Below the pieces are notes generated by a model. The model did not search any database. It had not been told where the DNA came from and saw nothing but the letters and a program-made list of their open reading frames with translations. A stretch of 64,000 nt of DNA from Alkalihalobacillus pseudalcaliphilus. Lineage in GTDB: Bacteria > Bacillota > Bacilli > Bacillales > Bacillaceae_D. A program made the translations under genes and the position numbers. Positions 34,315 through 43,276 of the stretch are shown here, piece by piece (within the stretch, counting starts at the first letter, position 1; the number at the start of each line of letters is the position of its first letter). The stretch lies in the NCBI RefSeq assembly GCF_028610675.1, contig NZ_JAQQWS010000001.1, forward strand, positions 806,001-870,000, read 5' to 3'.

Positions 34315-35073
34315 TTAAACAAAATAAACACATACACGCTGATTATTAATATCATTAATGGTGATATCCATATCATAAATATCTTTTAGAACACCATTAT
34401 TGATAATTTCATGCGTGGGGCCTTCATGGATAATTTGACCATCTTTAAGGGCCACAATTTGATCAGAATAAAACGAAGCAAAGTTAATATCATGAAGAAC
34501 AATCACAATCGTCTTTCCTAATTCCTTCACCATTCGCTTTAATACCTTCATAATTTGAACAGAATGTTTCATATCCAAATTGTTCAATGGCTCATCAAGT
34601 AATATATACTCAGTATCTTGAGCAATAACCATCGCAATATAAGCACGTTGGCGTTGACCACCACTTAATTGATCCAAATACTTATCTTGAATATCCTCAA
34701 GCTCCATATAAGCAATCGCTTCATCTATATATTGAAGGTCTACTTTTTTTAAATTTCCTTGAGAATATGGAAAGCGACCAAATGAGACAAGCTCACGAAT
34801 CGTCAATCGTATATTAATATGATTAGATTGCTTTAATATCGAAATTTTCTTTGCTAAATCGCTACTTTTTGTATCTGCTACTTTAGAGTTTTCAATAAGA
34901 ATTTCTCCTGAATCTGCCACAGTTAGCCGACTGATCATCGATAAAAGTGTACTTTTACCGGCTCCATTTGGCCCAATAAAAGAAGTTATTTTCCCTTTTT
35001 GAATTTTAACAGAGACGTTATTCACAACGGCTTTATCCCCAAATAATTTGGATACATTCATAACTTCTACCAT
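34315..35073 (-). CDS. yclP: Siderophore ABC transporter ATP-binding protein
   Basis: ATPase of the iron-siderophore importer, 252 residues. Walker A GPNGAGKST at 32-40, signature LSGGQRQR near 136, Walker B YILLDEPLNNLD near 156, switch histidine in VLHDINFASFY. It belongs to the FecE/FepC group. ATG 35073 after GGGAGAG; the end of yclO overlaps it by 7 bp. Followed by 124 bp with a strong hairpin, then yclQ. Confidence 0.93.
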   Translation of the reverse strand: MVEVMNVSKLFGDKAVVNNVSVKIQKGKITSFIGPNGAGKSTLLSMISRLTVADSGEILIENSKVADTKSSDLAKKISILKQSNHINIRLTIRELVSFGRFPYSQGNLKKVDLQYIDEAIAYMELEDIQDKYLDQLSGGQRQRAYIAMVIAQDTEYILLDEPLNNLDMKHSVQIMKVLKRMVKELGKTIVIVLHDINFASFYSDQIVALKDGQIIHEGPTHEIINNGVLKDIYDMDITINDINNQRVCVYFV

Positions 35074-36014
35074 TTTTTACTCTCCCTTAATAAAAGATAT
35101 AAGAAGTAGACACCACCAACAAAGTTAATAATGACACTAATTGGTGTTGAGAAACTAAAGATTCTCTCCACTAAAAGTTGTCCGCCAACTAAAGCAATAA
35201 CACTGATTAACATCGCTACTGGAATAATAATGGCGTGTTTATAAGTTTTAACCACTTCATAAGCCACATTAGCCACAAGTAAACCTAAGAAAGTAATCGG
35301 TCCAACAAGAGCTGTCGCAAGTGAAACGAGGATTGCTATAAATATAAGTAATAACTTCACTGCTCGATCATAATTCACACCCAAATTAATCGCTTGGTCT
35401 CTTCCAAGTGATAGAACATCCAAGTACTTTAATTGTGGATAGAAGATAATCGTCACGAAAATAAGAATCCCTATTGAAACCAGCAATAAATCCGAATTAA
35501 CATTATTAAAGCTCGCGAATAAACGGTTTTGTAGGTTTAAATACTCATTCGGGTCAATAAGAACTTGAAGGAATGTGGAAATACTCCCAAAGAAAGTTCC
35601 CATAATGATCCCTACTAATAATAGGAAGAATATATTCTTTCCCTCGCCCCTTAATAGGAGCTGATACAAAAGCATCGCGAAAATGACCATTAAAATTGTA
35701 GATATAGCAAAATTCAAATATTGATTTAAAACTAAAACACTCATAGAACCAAACGAAAAGATAATAAATGTTTGGAATAGCTGATAGAGAGAATCCAACC
35801 CTATCAAACTTGGTGTTAGTATCCTGTTATTCGTAATCGTTTGAAAAACAACTGTAGCAAAGGCTATCGCTACACCCGTTACGATGATTGATAAAATCTT
35901 GATACCACGACGAGGCAGTGCATATTCCCAGCTTCTTAAATCGTAAAATAAAAATAATCCTGTTAATATAACTGCTAATAAAGATAATAATAGAATCTTA
36001 GTTTTAATACCCAT
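35067..36014 (-). CDS. yclO: Siderophore ABC transporter permease
   Basis: A FecCD-type permease of 315 residues with about nine to ten membrane helices. LGRDQAINLGVNYDRAVKLLL (the cytoplasmic coupling helix region, G...A..LG) and GPITFLGLLVANVAYEV are family hallmarks. It overlaps yclN by 11 bp and yclP by 7 bp, so the subunits are translated together. Forms a heterodimer with YclN; substrates in B. subtilis are petrobactin and related catecholates. Confidence 0.92.
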   Translation of the reverse strand: MGIKTKILLLSLLAVILTGLFLFYDLRSWEYALPRRGIKILSIIVTGVAIAFATVVFQTITNNRILTPSLIGLDSLYQLFQTFIIFSFGSMSVLVLNQYLNFAISTILMVIFAMLLYQLLLRGEGKNIFFLLLVGIIMGTFFGSISTFLQVLIDPNEYLNLQNRLFASFNNVNSDLLLVSIGILIFVTIIFYPQLKYLDVLSLGRDQAINLGVNYDRAVKLLLIFIAILVSLATALVGPITFLGLLVANVAYEVVKTYKHAIIIPVAMLISVIALVGGQLLVERIFSFSTPISVIINFVGGVYFLYLLLRESKKW

Positions 36015-36957
36015 GCTTTTTCCCCCTTATCAATAAATAGAGGAAAATCGCACTTCCGATAACCCCAACCGTTAAACCAATCGGTATTTGGTAAGGGAAG
36101 ATGATGACTCTTCCAATAATGTCACAGGCTAGAACAAAAGCAACCCCTAAGAGTGCAGTTGTTGGCAAGTTTTTCCTTAAGTTATCCCCTTGGAATATCG
36201 CTACAATATTTGGAATGATTAGGCCTAAAAACGGAATCATACCTACTGTTAACACAACAACCGATGTTATCGCCGCAACAATAATTAAACCGATATTAAC
36301 CACTTGCTTATAGTTTAATCCTAAATTTACGGAGAATTCCTCGCCCATTCCTGCAATCGTAAATCGATTTGCAAAAATATAAGCAATAATAAGAAGTGGA
36401 ATACTAACATATAACATCTCATAACGACCCGTTATAATTAGTGCAAAGCTTCCTTGCAACCAACTCGATATGTTTTGAATTAAATCATTGGAATAAGCAA
36501 AAAAGGTTGTGATCGATCCAACAATATTACCAAACATTAAACCTACTAATGGAACAAAAATAATGTTTTTAAATTTAATTCGGTCGAGTATCTTCATGAA
36601 AATGAGTGTCCCTGCTAACGCAAAAAGGAAAGACACAATCATCTTCTGCATCATTGTCGCAGAAGCAAACATAAGCATCGACACCATAATACCTAAGCTA
36701 GCTGAATCCATCGTTCCAGCTGTGGTTGGTGAAACAAACTTATTTCTCGTTAACTGTTGCATAATTAAGCCACAAATCGCCATACTAGAACCAGCAATGA
36801 TGATGCTTATTAATCTAGGTAAACGACTATGAATAAGAGTATGTAATTGGTTCTCATCTAACTGAATAATCCCAGCTAGGTTTAAGTTATTTACACCGAT
36901 AAATATCGATGTCACACTTAAAATAAGACAGACGATAAGTAGAATGAAGTTTTTCAT
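36004..36957 (-). CDS. yclN: Siderophore ABC transporter permease
   Basis: The partner FecCD permease, 317 residues, about ten helices. Diagnostic pieces: LHTLIHSRLPRLISIIIAGSSMAICGLIMQ near the start (R-P-R-.....-G..-.A..G...Q pattern of the family) and GMIPFLGLIIPNIVAIFQGDN near 230. First gene of the operon, with Fur-like boxes 47-90 bp upstream. ATG 36957; the ribosome binding site is AAGGG in AAAAGGGTTGC. Confidence 0.92.
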   Translation of the reverse strand: MKNFILLIVCLILSVTSIFIGVNNLNLAGIIQLDENQLHTLIHSRLPRLISIIIAGSSMAICGLIMQQLTRNKFVSPTTAGTMDSASLGIMVSMLMFASATMMQKMIVSFLFALAGTLIFMKILDRIKFKNIIFVPLVGLMFGNIVGSITTFFAYSNDLIQNISSWLQGSFALIITGRYEMLYVSIPLLIIAYIFANRFTIAGMGEEFSVNLGLNYKQVVNIGLIIVAAITSVVVLTVGMIPFLGLIIPNIVAIFQGDNLRKNLPTTALLGVAFVLACDIIGRVIIFPYQIPIGLTVGVIGSAIFLYLLIRGKKHGY

Positions 36958-37003
36958 ACAGCAACCCTTTTCAAACCGGTTTATAATTAATATTCATTCT
37001 CAT

Positions 37004-37018
37004 CGAAAATGATTATCA
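37004..37018. promoter_or_regulatory. Fur box 1 upstream of yclN
   Basis: CGAAAATGATTATCA, a 7-1-7 site with one perfect ATTATCA half and a weaker left half. With the neighbouring box at 37032 it forms a tandem Fur operator. Confidence 0.65.
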
Positions 37019-37031
37019 ATCACATTGACAA

Positions 37032-37046
37032 TGATAATGGTTATCA
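37032..37046. promoter_or_regulatory. Fur box 2 upstream of yclN
   Basis: TGATAATGGTTATCA, 14 of 15 positions equal to the Bacillus 7-1-7 Fur consensus TGATAATNATTATCA. Implies iron-dependent repression of yclNOPQ. Confidence 0.88.
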
Positions 37047-37338
37047 CTAAGAATGTCAATGAATATGTTTATATTTTTCTTTATATTTCGTTGTCTTGTA
37101 TAGGATTAACATAAAAAATCTTTCAAATCTCTTTCAAAAAATCATATGAAAAGAATGTCATTAATCAATGAACATGTATAACAGGGACCGTAAACGTCCT
37201 GTTCCAGCTTTATAATACATTAAATGACTCTTTTCCCCCTTCATATCCCCATACATATAAGCAGCTCATTTTCTTTCCTGTCACAAATATGCCACAATTA
37301 TAATAATTGATTGAAAAACTTAGCAGAGGAGTTTTACC

Positions 37339-38721
37339 ATGGCAATGAGAATAGAACGAGACACATTAGGAGAAATTCAAGTACCTAAAGATAAATACTG
37401 GGGTGCTCAAACGCAAAGAAGTTTGGAGAATTTTAAAATCGGTGATGAAAAAATGCCTAAACCGCTTATCTATGCTTTTGCAGACTTAAAAAAAGCTGCA
37501 GCCATTGTAAATGCTCAGAACGGCGATTTAGACAACAAAAAAAGCAATGCGATCGTTCATGCATGCGAGCAAATTTTAACGGGAAATTATGATGAGCATT
37601 TTCCACTTGTCGTTTGGCAAACAGGTAGTGGTACTCAATCGAATATGAATATGAATGAAGTCATTGCCTATTTAGCCAACGAGCAACTTAGCAAACCGGA
37701 ACTGTATGTACATCCTAATGATGATGTTAACCGTTCACAAAGCTCTAATGATACATTTCCAACAGCGATGCATATCGCTACCGTGAAAGAAACGGAACGT
37801 CTTCTATTACCAGCCATTCAACAATGGATACGTACGTTAGAACAATTAGAAACTAAATATCACCACATCATTAAAGTGGGTCGCACCCATTTACAGGATG
37901 CTACCCCTCTTACATTCGGTCAAGAAATTAGTGGATGGAAGGAAATGCTTATAAAGACGGACAAAATGATTGGAGAGAGCTTACAATATGTTCGTGAATT
38001 AGCGATTGGTGGTACGGCTGTGGGAACAGGGCTCAACTCTCCTGCAAGCTACGGACGACAAATGGCGGAACGATTGTCCAAACAACTTCATTCTACTTTT
38101 ATACCATCAAACAACTATTTTCATGCTTTAACAAGCCATGATGCACTTGTACATTTTCATGGAAGCTTAAAATCATTAGCTGCGGATGTATTCAAAGTAG
38201 CTAACGACATTCGTTTGTTAGCTAGTGGACCTCGTTCTGGGATTGGTGAAATTACGATTCCAGCCAATGAACCTGGTAGCTCCATTATGCCAGGAAAAGT
38301 TAATCCAACTCAATCTGAAGCACTTACTATGGTATGTAGCCAAGTTTTTGGTAATGATACAAGTGTTGGATTTGCGGCAAGTCAAGGTCATTATCAGTTG
38401 AATGTATTCAAACCTGTCATTGCCTATAATGTGCTTCAATCCATACGATTATTAGCAGATGGGTTAAATAGCTTTCACGATCACTGCTTAGTAGGACTTC
38501 AGCCTAATGAAGAAAAAATGACGGATAATGTCGTTCGTTCTTTGATGTTAGTCACGGCATTAAATGCCCATATCGGCTATGAAAATGCTGCAAGAATTGC
38601 CAAAAAAGCCTTTTCTGAACAGTCAACATTAAAAGAAGCAGCCCTTGCCCTTCAGTTACTTGATGCCGAGCAATTTGATTTACTTGTTAATCCTCAATTA
38701 ATGATTAAACCAAAAGATTAA
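37339..38721 (+). CDS. fumC: Fumarate hydratase, class II
   Basis: Interconverts fumarate and malate in the TCA cycle (B. subtilis citG). The 460-residue protein shows TGSGTQSNMNMNEV near 98, GRTHLQDATPLTFGQE near 184, and the signature loop GSSIMPGKVNPTQSEA near 316. This TQSEA version after the loop separates fumarases from aspartases (which have VMCEV, as in the aspA gene of this window). ATG at 37339 after GAGGAG. Monocistronic, ending in a shared terminator. Confidence 0.96.
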   Translation: MAMRIERDTLGEIQVPKDKYWGAQTQRSLENFKIGDEKMPKPLIYAFADLKKAAAIVNAQNGDLDNKKSNAIVHACEQILTGNYDEHFPLVVWQTGSGTQSNMNMNEVIAYLANEQLSKPELYVHPNDDVNRSQSSNDTFPTAMHIATVKETERLLLPAIQQWIRTLEQLETKYHHIIKVGRTHLQDATPLTFGQEISGWKEMLIKTDKMIGESLQYVRELAIGGTAVGTGLNSPASYGRQMAERLSKQLHSTFIPSNNYFHALTSHDALVHFHGSLKSLAADVFKVANDIRLLASGPRSGIGEITIPANEPGSSIMPGKVNPTQSEALTMVCSQVFGNDTSVGFAASQGHYQLNVFKPVIAYNVLQSIRLLADGLNSFHDHCLVGLQPNEEKMTDNVVRSLMLVTALNAHIGYENAARIAKKAFSEQSTLKEAALALQLLDAEQFDLLVNPQLMIKPKD

Positions 38722-38740
38722 CGGTCAACGTTAGCATAAA

Positions 38741-38776
38741 AAAGAGCTAGCTTTCATACTTGAAAGCTAGCTCTCA
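38741..38776. terminator. Bidirectional terminator fumC / small gene
   Basis: AGAGCTAGCTTTC and GAAAGCTAGCTCT, 13 bp around ATACTT. The right arm overlaps the stop codon of the convergent small gene. Confidence 0.92.
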
Positions 38777-38961
38777 TCATACGTATAACGAACGACATAT
38801 TTATTCGTTTTTAACTTTCTGATTTCTACAACCGGCCCAATTTCATAGCCATTATGCCAATTATCTTCTATCTTAGCTTTAATACAACTTGCCTGAAACC
38901 TTGTAGGAAACAATTGACGATAGTAAACCCAATTAGGTGCTTGAAGTTGAGTACTCGACAT
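38767..38961 (-). CDS. Small uncharacterised protein, 64 residues
   Basis: Begins MSSTQLQAPNWVYYRQLFPT at ATG 38961, after AAAGGAAC; the frame runs up to 38988 without a better start. The product is soluble, aromatic-rich and basic, with IGPVVEIRKLKTNKYVVRY at the end. I recognise no family, but the codon use, ribosome binding site and shared terminator argue that it is expressed. It stands alone between fumC and the PgpA-like gene, 98 bp from the latter. Confidence 0.6.
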   Translation of the reverse strand: MSSTQLQAPNWVYYRQLFPTRFQASCIKAKIEDNWHNGYEIGPVVEIRKLKTNKYVVRYTYDES

Positions 38962-39059
38962 TTTTTCGTTCCTTTCTATCTGAGCCACCTGCCTTAATGG
39001 TTAGGTTATTGGTCTTAGTATATGAAAATTTCCCTGCAAAATTGCATAAGCTCCATGCA

Positions 39060-39611
39060 TTAACCAATCAATTCCTCACGCTCACGCTTTTTCCGATCCT
39101 CTAAGCGACGATTTTCTTGAATATCGCGATGACGGTGAGCTAGTCTTGCTGAAGCACTCGCCGCAATGCTGGCAATTAAGTCATCTAAGAACGTATGTAC
39201 CTGTTCCTTTCTCTCATCAAGCTCACGAATTATTCCTACCTTCTGTTTATCAAGATATCCAAATGTCGTGACAGCAATGGAGCCAAATCCAAAAACTGAT
39301 CCTAATGCAATCGTTTCATCCACTCCAAACAAGCCTTCATCCGTATCCACTAACGATTGTAAAGGTTCCGATAGCTTTTTCTGCTCCGCCAAAACATCTA
39401 ATTCAACTCCAACTAAAATAGCATGTTGAATTTCTCGCTTTAATAAAACAGCATTCACGCTATCGTAGCATTCTTCTATAGATAAATTTTCATGGTAAGG
39501 CTCTTGCATTTGATAAACAATTTCTGCAATAGCGTCTATTGAGACACCTCGTTCTTCTAATTTCTTTCGAGCTGCATTTTCAACGATTTCACACGGTACT
39601 TGCTTTTTCAC
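39060..39611 (-). CDS. yutG: PgpA-like phosphatidylglycerophosphatase family protein
   Basis: A roughly 183-residue protein of the PgpA superfamily (B. subtilis YutG). The C-terminal part VDETIALGSVFGFGSIAVTTFGYLDK, then VHTFLDDLIASIAASASARLAHR, contains the acidic TFLDD motif conserved in PgpA. Hydrophobicity is modest, with one or two membrane-associated helices. PgpA enzymes remove phosphate from phosphatidylglycerophosphate; whether the Bacillus family does so is unproven. I favour the GTG at 39611, after GAGGTGG; an ATG at 39626 lies upstream with a poorer GAGAG site. Confidence 0.78.
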   Translation of the reverse strand: MKKQVPCEIVENAARKKLEERGVSIDAIAEIVYQMQEPYHENLSIEECYDSVNAVLLKREIQHAILVGVELDVLAEQKKLSEPLQSLVDTDEGLFGVDETIALGSVFGFGSIAVTTFGYLDKQKVGIIRELDERKEQVHTFLDDLIASIAASASARLAHRHRDIQENRRLEDRKKREREELIG

Positions 39612-39764
39612 AATTGACCACCTCATGCTCTCTCTATATTTTCATGCTATTTCTAGTAGTGTATCACAAATAAACATATTTTTAACATGTAAGTGTTCCT
39701 ATGAAGGATATGCCCACAAATTATGTTAAAATAAAACAAATCATACTTAAAGGAGCCGATCCAA

Positions 39765-40499
39765 TTGGCTAAACAATTACGTGGAAATACCAATGAAGCT
39801 ATCATCAAAAGTACCTTCTTAGACGAAGAAGTAAAGCTAATGATTTATACACCAGAAGATTTCACCCCTATCAAAGATTATGATGTATTGATTTGTCAGG
39901 ATGGACAAGACTATTTTCAATTAGGACGGTTACCTAGGCAAATTGACGATTTAATAGAGGATTTAGAAATTAGAGAAGTGATTATCGTTGGCATACCTTA
40001 CCCTAATGTGAGTGAAAGAAGAAATCGCTATCACCCTGAGCAAGACAAATCGGCCGCTTACATACAATTTTTAGTGAAAGAAGTCATGCCATTTTTGGAT
40101 GAAAATTATCCGATACAGCCTTTTGCTCAAAGGAGAACACTAGCTGGAGATTCATTAGCTGGTACGATATCTCTTCTAACCGCCGTTCAATATCCTAAAA
40201 CCTTTGGTCAGGTGATGATGCATTCTCCATTTGTCAATGACACAGTTCTTCATGCCATAAAAAATGCTTCTGATATCCAATCATTATCTATCTACCATCG
40301 AATTGGTCTTGAAGAGACAGCGGTTAAGACGACCGATAAACAAACACTTGATTTTCTCGAACCGAACCGCTCGTTAAAAGAAATACTCACAAACTCTGTG
40401 ACAGATTATGATTATGATGAATTTGAAGGTAACCATACTTGGACTTATTGGCAAAAGGATTTACAAAATGGCTTGAAAAAACTTTTATCCTATGATTAA
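39765..40499 (+). CDS. yjcH: Alpha/beta-hydrolase esterase, YjcH-like
   Basis: A 244-residue putative serine esterase of the enterochelin-esterase (Fes/BesA) type. The nucleophile elbow GDSLAG is near residue 128, an acidic region YDVLICQDGQDYFQLGRL precedes it, and NHTWTYWQKDL near 225 holds the catalytic histidine. B. subtilis has yjcH near yjcF, and the acetyltransferase YjcF follows here too, 44 bp downstream. Start is TTG 39765 after AAAGGAGCC. Natural substrate unknown. Confidence 0.85.
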   Translation: MAKQLRGNTNEAIIKSTFLDEEVKLMIYTPEDFTPIKDYDVLICQDGQDYFQLGRLPRQIDDLIEDLEIREVIIVGIPYPNVSERRNRYHPEQDKSAAYIQFLVKEVMPFLDENYPIQPFAQRRTLAGDSLAGTISLLTAVQYPKTFGQVMMHSPFVNDTVLHAIKNASDIQSLSIYHRIGLEETAVKTTDKQTLDFLEPNRSLKEILTNSVTDYDYDEFEGNHTWTYWQKDLQNGLKKLLSYD

Positions 40500-40543
40500 A
40501 TCGGTGACTGAAAGATTTATATAAAGTAAGGAGAAACGAGAAA

Positions 40544-40969
40544 ATGAAGATTATACAAACAACAACAGACAAACAGTTACAAGATGCTTATGAAGTCAGA
40601 ACAAAGGTCTTTGTAGAAGAACAAAAGGTAGCAGTCGAAGAAGAAATTGACCAATTTGAATCAAGCGCTACGCATTTTGTCATTTATAATGAAAGTGACA
40701 AGCCTGTTGGAGCAGCAAGATTACGTGAAGTCGACGGTTACGGTAAGATCGAACGTGTCTGCTTACTCCAAGAAGTAAGAGGAACTGGCTTAGGGCACCA
40801 ATTAATGAATCAATTATTAGCTCATATTCAAACAACTGGTTTAACAAAAGCAAAGCTCAATGCTCAAGTTCAAGCGATCATATTTTATGAGAAATTAGGT
40901 TTCTCCATCGTATCAGAGCAATTTTTAGATGCAGGCATCCCTCATGTAACAATGATCAAACATTTCTAG
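40544..40969 (+). CDS. yjcF: GNAT family N-acetyltransferase, YjcF-like
   Basis: A 141-residue acetyltransferase. Residues 15-30 read YEVRTKVFVEEQKVAVEEE, typical of the ElaA/YjcF group; the acetyl-CoA motif A is RGTGLGHQLMNQL near 94, and IIFYEKLGFSIVSEQF near 115 is motif B. Paired with yjcH in the same order (reversed) as in B. subtilis, where yjcG lies between. Acceptor substrate unknown. ATG 40544 after AAGGAGAAA. Confidence 0.87.
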   Translation: MKIIQTTTDKQLQDAYEVRTKVFVEEQKVAVEEEIDQFESSATHFVIYNESDKPVGAARLREVDGYGKIERVCLLQEVRGTGLGHQLMNQLLAHIQTTGLTKAKLNAQVQAIIFYEKLGFSIVSEQFLDAGIPHVTMIKHF

Positions 40970-41011
40970 TAAATTGGTTGGTTCGTGTCGGGATGAAAAT
41001 AGTCTCAATAG

Positions 41012-41043
41012 AAATAAGCTACTTGTAGCAGGTAGCTTATTTT
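41012..41043. terminator. Bidirectional terminator
   Basis: AAATAAGCTAC with GTAGCTTATTT, 11 bp around a 9-nt loop, between yjcF and the convergent 93-residue gene. Confidence 0.85.
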
Positions 41044-41048
41044 CATAT

Positions 41049-41330
41049 TTATTCATGTATGAGTGATACAGATGTTAGAAAGTTTATAAAAAGTGTATGG
41101 CCGCTCTCTTCCGTTAACATCCTAGTCGAAAAATCATAAATACCTACGAGATAACCAAAATCCTGATAAAAAGGATATTGATTTTTGTTCCTGAATTCTT
41201 GATCATAAAAATCAAAATCAAAAAATAGACACCACATATCTTTATCAAGAACTTTTAAGAGAATTCCCTCTAAATCTAAATCATGTTCATAATAGCCTAC
41301 ATGTTGATGGAACTGTTCATCAAATAACAA
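41049..41330 (-). CDS. Uncharacterised 93-residue protein
   Basis: Aromatic, acidic protein (MLFDEQFHQHVGYYEHDLD, then FFDFDFYDQEF and YLVGIYDFSTRML). No signal or membrane helix. It starts 19 bp after the stop of the DUF1385/thiamine-binding gene, most likely with TTG 41330 where GGGGG lies just upstream, so it is probably the last gene of that transcript. No family recognised. The high content of Phe, Tyr and Asp is unusual for a spurious frame in this AT-rich DNA and supports coding. Confidence 0.55.
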   Translation of the reverse strand: MLFDEQFHQHVGYYEHDLDLEGILLKVLDKDMWCLFFDFDFYDQEFRNKNQYPFYQDFGYLVGIYDFSTRMLTEESGHTLFINFLTSVSLIHE

Positions 41331-41348
41331 GCCATCCCCCGCTCTCCA

Positions 41349-41657
41349 TTACGAATCCATTCTACTTTGAACAGAAGCGAGCTTACTCGCTAATGTAGAC
41401 GATTTATCTCTGCGATCGTCGATTCGTATATTTGTAGCTACTCGCTGACATCCTTTTGTAAATGGAACCTCATGAATCGCTTGGATAACCTCAAATAATA
41501 CAGGGAGTTCTCCTTCAATTAACGTGCTCATCGGCGTTAATTCATATTTCAATTTACCCTCATATGTTTTTAAAACTTTATGTATTTCGCTCACATATTC
41601 ACTCACACTAGGTGAATCTGTGCCAATCGGAATAATCGTAATATCTACTATAGCCAT
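41349..41657 (-). CDS. yqgV: Internal start: stand-alone MTH1187 family thiamine-binding protein
   Basis: The ATG at 41657 follows AAAAAGGAGAAG with 7 bp spacing, an excellent site, and opens a 102-residue product equal in size to B. subtilis YqgV. It is in the same frame as the DUF1385 part upstream, with no stop between. The cell may therefore make both a membrane-tethered and a free thiamine-binding protein. Proteins of this family are tetrameric ferredoxin-like folds that bind thiamine or its precursors. Confidence 0.55.
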   Translation of the reverse strand: MAIVDITIIPIGTDSPSVSEYVSEIHKVLKTYEGKLKYELTPMSTLIEGELPVLFEVIQAIHEVPFTKGCQRVATNIRIDDRRDKSSTLASKLASVQSRMDS

Positions 41658-42401
41658 GTTTTTCTTCTCCTTTTTAATCGTTTGTCTTTGCAGTTGGTCT
41701 GGGAATTCAACTAATGCTAATTGCCGATATGATTCTATCGCGGCAATTAAATGTTTTCGTTCAGGCTCTGAAGTTGTCCAATTTCGCTGTAACCAATAGG
41801 ATATTTGTAAAATAGGCTTACGTAACCACATGAAGGCTCGTTTTTTCATTAAACGAATCACAACAGGAACCAGTAATACAGAACTATATGAAGCATACAT
41901 GAGACTATCTTGAAATGGTAGGATACTAACCAAACCTATGAACGTCAAGATTATAACCGACAAAAAGTAGATAACTACCGCATTCGTTGAACAATTTCGA
42001 TTCGTAATTGCCGCTTTTTTAATACGATGAATACGAGTCACTAATTTTCTACCGCGGTCACTAAATACCTTATGCTCGGCTCCATGATATTTTTTTAGTT
42101 GATTTGGAAAGATAAAATGGGTCCCAAATGCAAAATAAATAAAAAAGTAATACGGGAAGCCCTTAAAATCAATCGGAAGAAATTTCGGAATTAAAATCAA
42201 TCCAAATAAAGTCATAGTGAAAAGCTTCAACCAAATCGGCAGTGAGCTTGTTACTAAATAGACCATTTCGAAAAAAGTCTTTACTGAAATGGGCTTACAC
42301 CATTTGTGGAGTCTATTTTTATGATGATAGCCACACGCAACATGATCTTGTCCGATAAAAAAAATGCCTGTCTGAAATGAAAGGCCTCTAATAACCGCCA
42401 T
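41349..42401 (-). CDS. DUF1385 membrane protein fused in frame to MTH1187/YqgV thiamine-binding domain
   Basis: A single 350-codon frame with two recognisable parts. Residues 1-248 are a shortened DUF1385 (YqhQ-like) membrane protein: about four helices, the signature YHGAEHKVF near 105, and a cysteine pair region ITNRNCSTN near 132. Residues 249-350 are a full-length MTH1187/DUF77 domain (MAIVDITIIPIGTDSPSVSEY), a small fold that binds thiamine in relatives such as B. subtilis YqgV/YkoF. The linker KKEKKN is the translation of an AAGGAG ribosome binding site, so the second gene can also start inside. ATG 42401 after GAGGTAAG. The thi operon lies upstream. Confidence 0.8.
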   Translation of the reverse strand: MAVIRGLSFQTGIFFIGQDHVACGYHHKNRLHKWCKPISVKTFFEMVYLVTSSLPIWLKLFTMTLFGLILIPKFLPIDFKGFPYYFFIYFAFGTHFIFPNQLKKYHGAEHKVFSDRGRKLVTRIHRIKKAAITNRNCSTNAVVIYFLSVIILTFIGLVSILPFQDSLMYASYSSVLLVPVVIRLMKKRAFMWLRKPILQISYWLQRNWTTSEPERKHLIAAIESYRQLALVEFPDQLQRQTIKKEKKNMAIVDITIIPIGTDSPSVSEYVSEIHKVLKTYEGKLKYELTPMSTLIEGELPVLFEVIQAIHEVPFTKGCQRVATNIRIDDRRDKSSTLASKLASVQSRMDS

Positions 42402-42416
42402 AGCTTACCTCGCTTC

Positions 42417-43001
42417 TTATTGATCATCCACTGAAATCACCCAATACGGGATGTCTCCACCGTGCTCAAACGCTACGTTTTCAAACGTTGCATCTGTTGA
42501 CTGCATCGGGGCGTGATTCATCCATGTATGCATGAAAAATGTCTCAGTATTGACAATGTCAGGAGATTTGACAACAACATGAATATCCCCAATATTTCCA
42601 TAACTTAAATGTTCATCTAATTGATTCGTAAAAGTAAAAATAAGTCCATTTTCTCCCCTGATTGGTTCTGATTGTTCTATGATTTTGTCACCATGATAAA
42701 GAGCTAATTCTGCTTCTATTAATTCAAACGAATCAACGATTTCACCTGAGGCATCATAAAAAACGACGCCGATATAATCGTTTCCGTACAGGCCATCAGA
42801 TGGGGCCACTGTCCAATCCCATTCTGTATGCACCTCCCATTGTTCCCCTTCCGTGTTGACATTCATATGTATTTCAATTTCTTCTTTTAACTTTTCGTTG
42901 GTGATTCCTTCTTGGTCATTCAGAAAAAATACACCACCAATAATCATTAATACAATCAAGATTCCAGGCATAATTAGTAATCCTTTGTTTCCTTCAAACA
43001 T
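42417..43001 (-). CDS. Membrane-anchored uncharacterised protein, 194 residues
   Basis: One N-terminal helix (KGLLIMPGILIVLMIIGGVFF, residues 6-26) followed by an extracellular domain rich in beta strand and acidic residues (GEQWEVHTEWDWTV, DYIGVVFYDASGE, TFFMHTWMNHAPM). No lipobox. ATG 43001 after AAGGAGAG. It is 15 bp upstream of the DUF1385 fusion gene and probably co-transcribed, which suggests a membrane complex, though nothing in either sequence proves it. No family recognised. Confidence 0.7.
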   Translation of the reverse strand: MFEGNKGLLIMPGILIVLMIIGGVFFLNDQEGITNEKLKEEIEIHMNVNTEGEQWEVHTEWDWTVAPSDGLYGNDYIGVVFYDASGEIVDSFELIEAELALYHGDKIIEQSEPIRGENGLIFTFTNQLDEHLSYGNIGDIHVVVKSPDIVNTETFFMHTWMNHAPMQSTDATFENVAFEHGGDIPYWVISVDDQ

Positions 43002-43092
43002 CCTATTCTCTCCTTATGTAAGTATTTCTCATACCGACATTATACAGGAAAGCGTGTATGCGTACAGCCTTTCGCATGACGATATTGTGTTT

Positions 43093-43276
43093 TATATGAA
43101 AGTTGCTTGATACTGATATGCGGAGCTATACTCATCGCTCCCGAAAATCATGCTCCGCGTCCTGTGGGGTGGCGCTGAACTAATCGGCTATGCCACTGGA
43201 TCTCAGCTCTGTCACTACGTCCCACGGGAGTCTCCGCATGACTCGCCCGCTGGGTTACTACTCATTCTCAAGTTCA
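43093..43276 (+). repeat. R1 dispersed repeat, copy B
   Basis: About 184 bp, beginning TATATGAAAGTTG and ending CTCAAGTTC. Perfect arms ATGCGGAG (43118-43125) and CTCCGCAT (43232-43239). Confidence 0.87.

Larger units (their letters stand above)
36958..37338. other. Divergent regulatory region yclN/fumC
   Basis: 381 bp holding the two Fur boxes listed separately (37004-37046) and, on the plus strand, the fumC promoter; TTATAATAATT near 37297 is a plausible -10. No gene seen. Confidence 0.5.
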
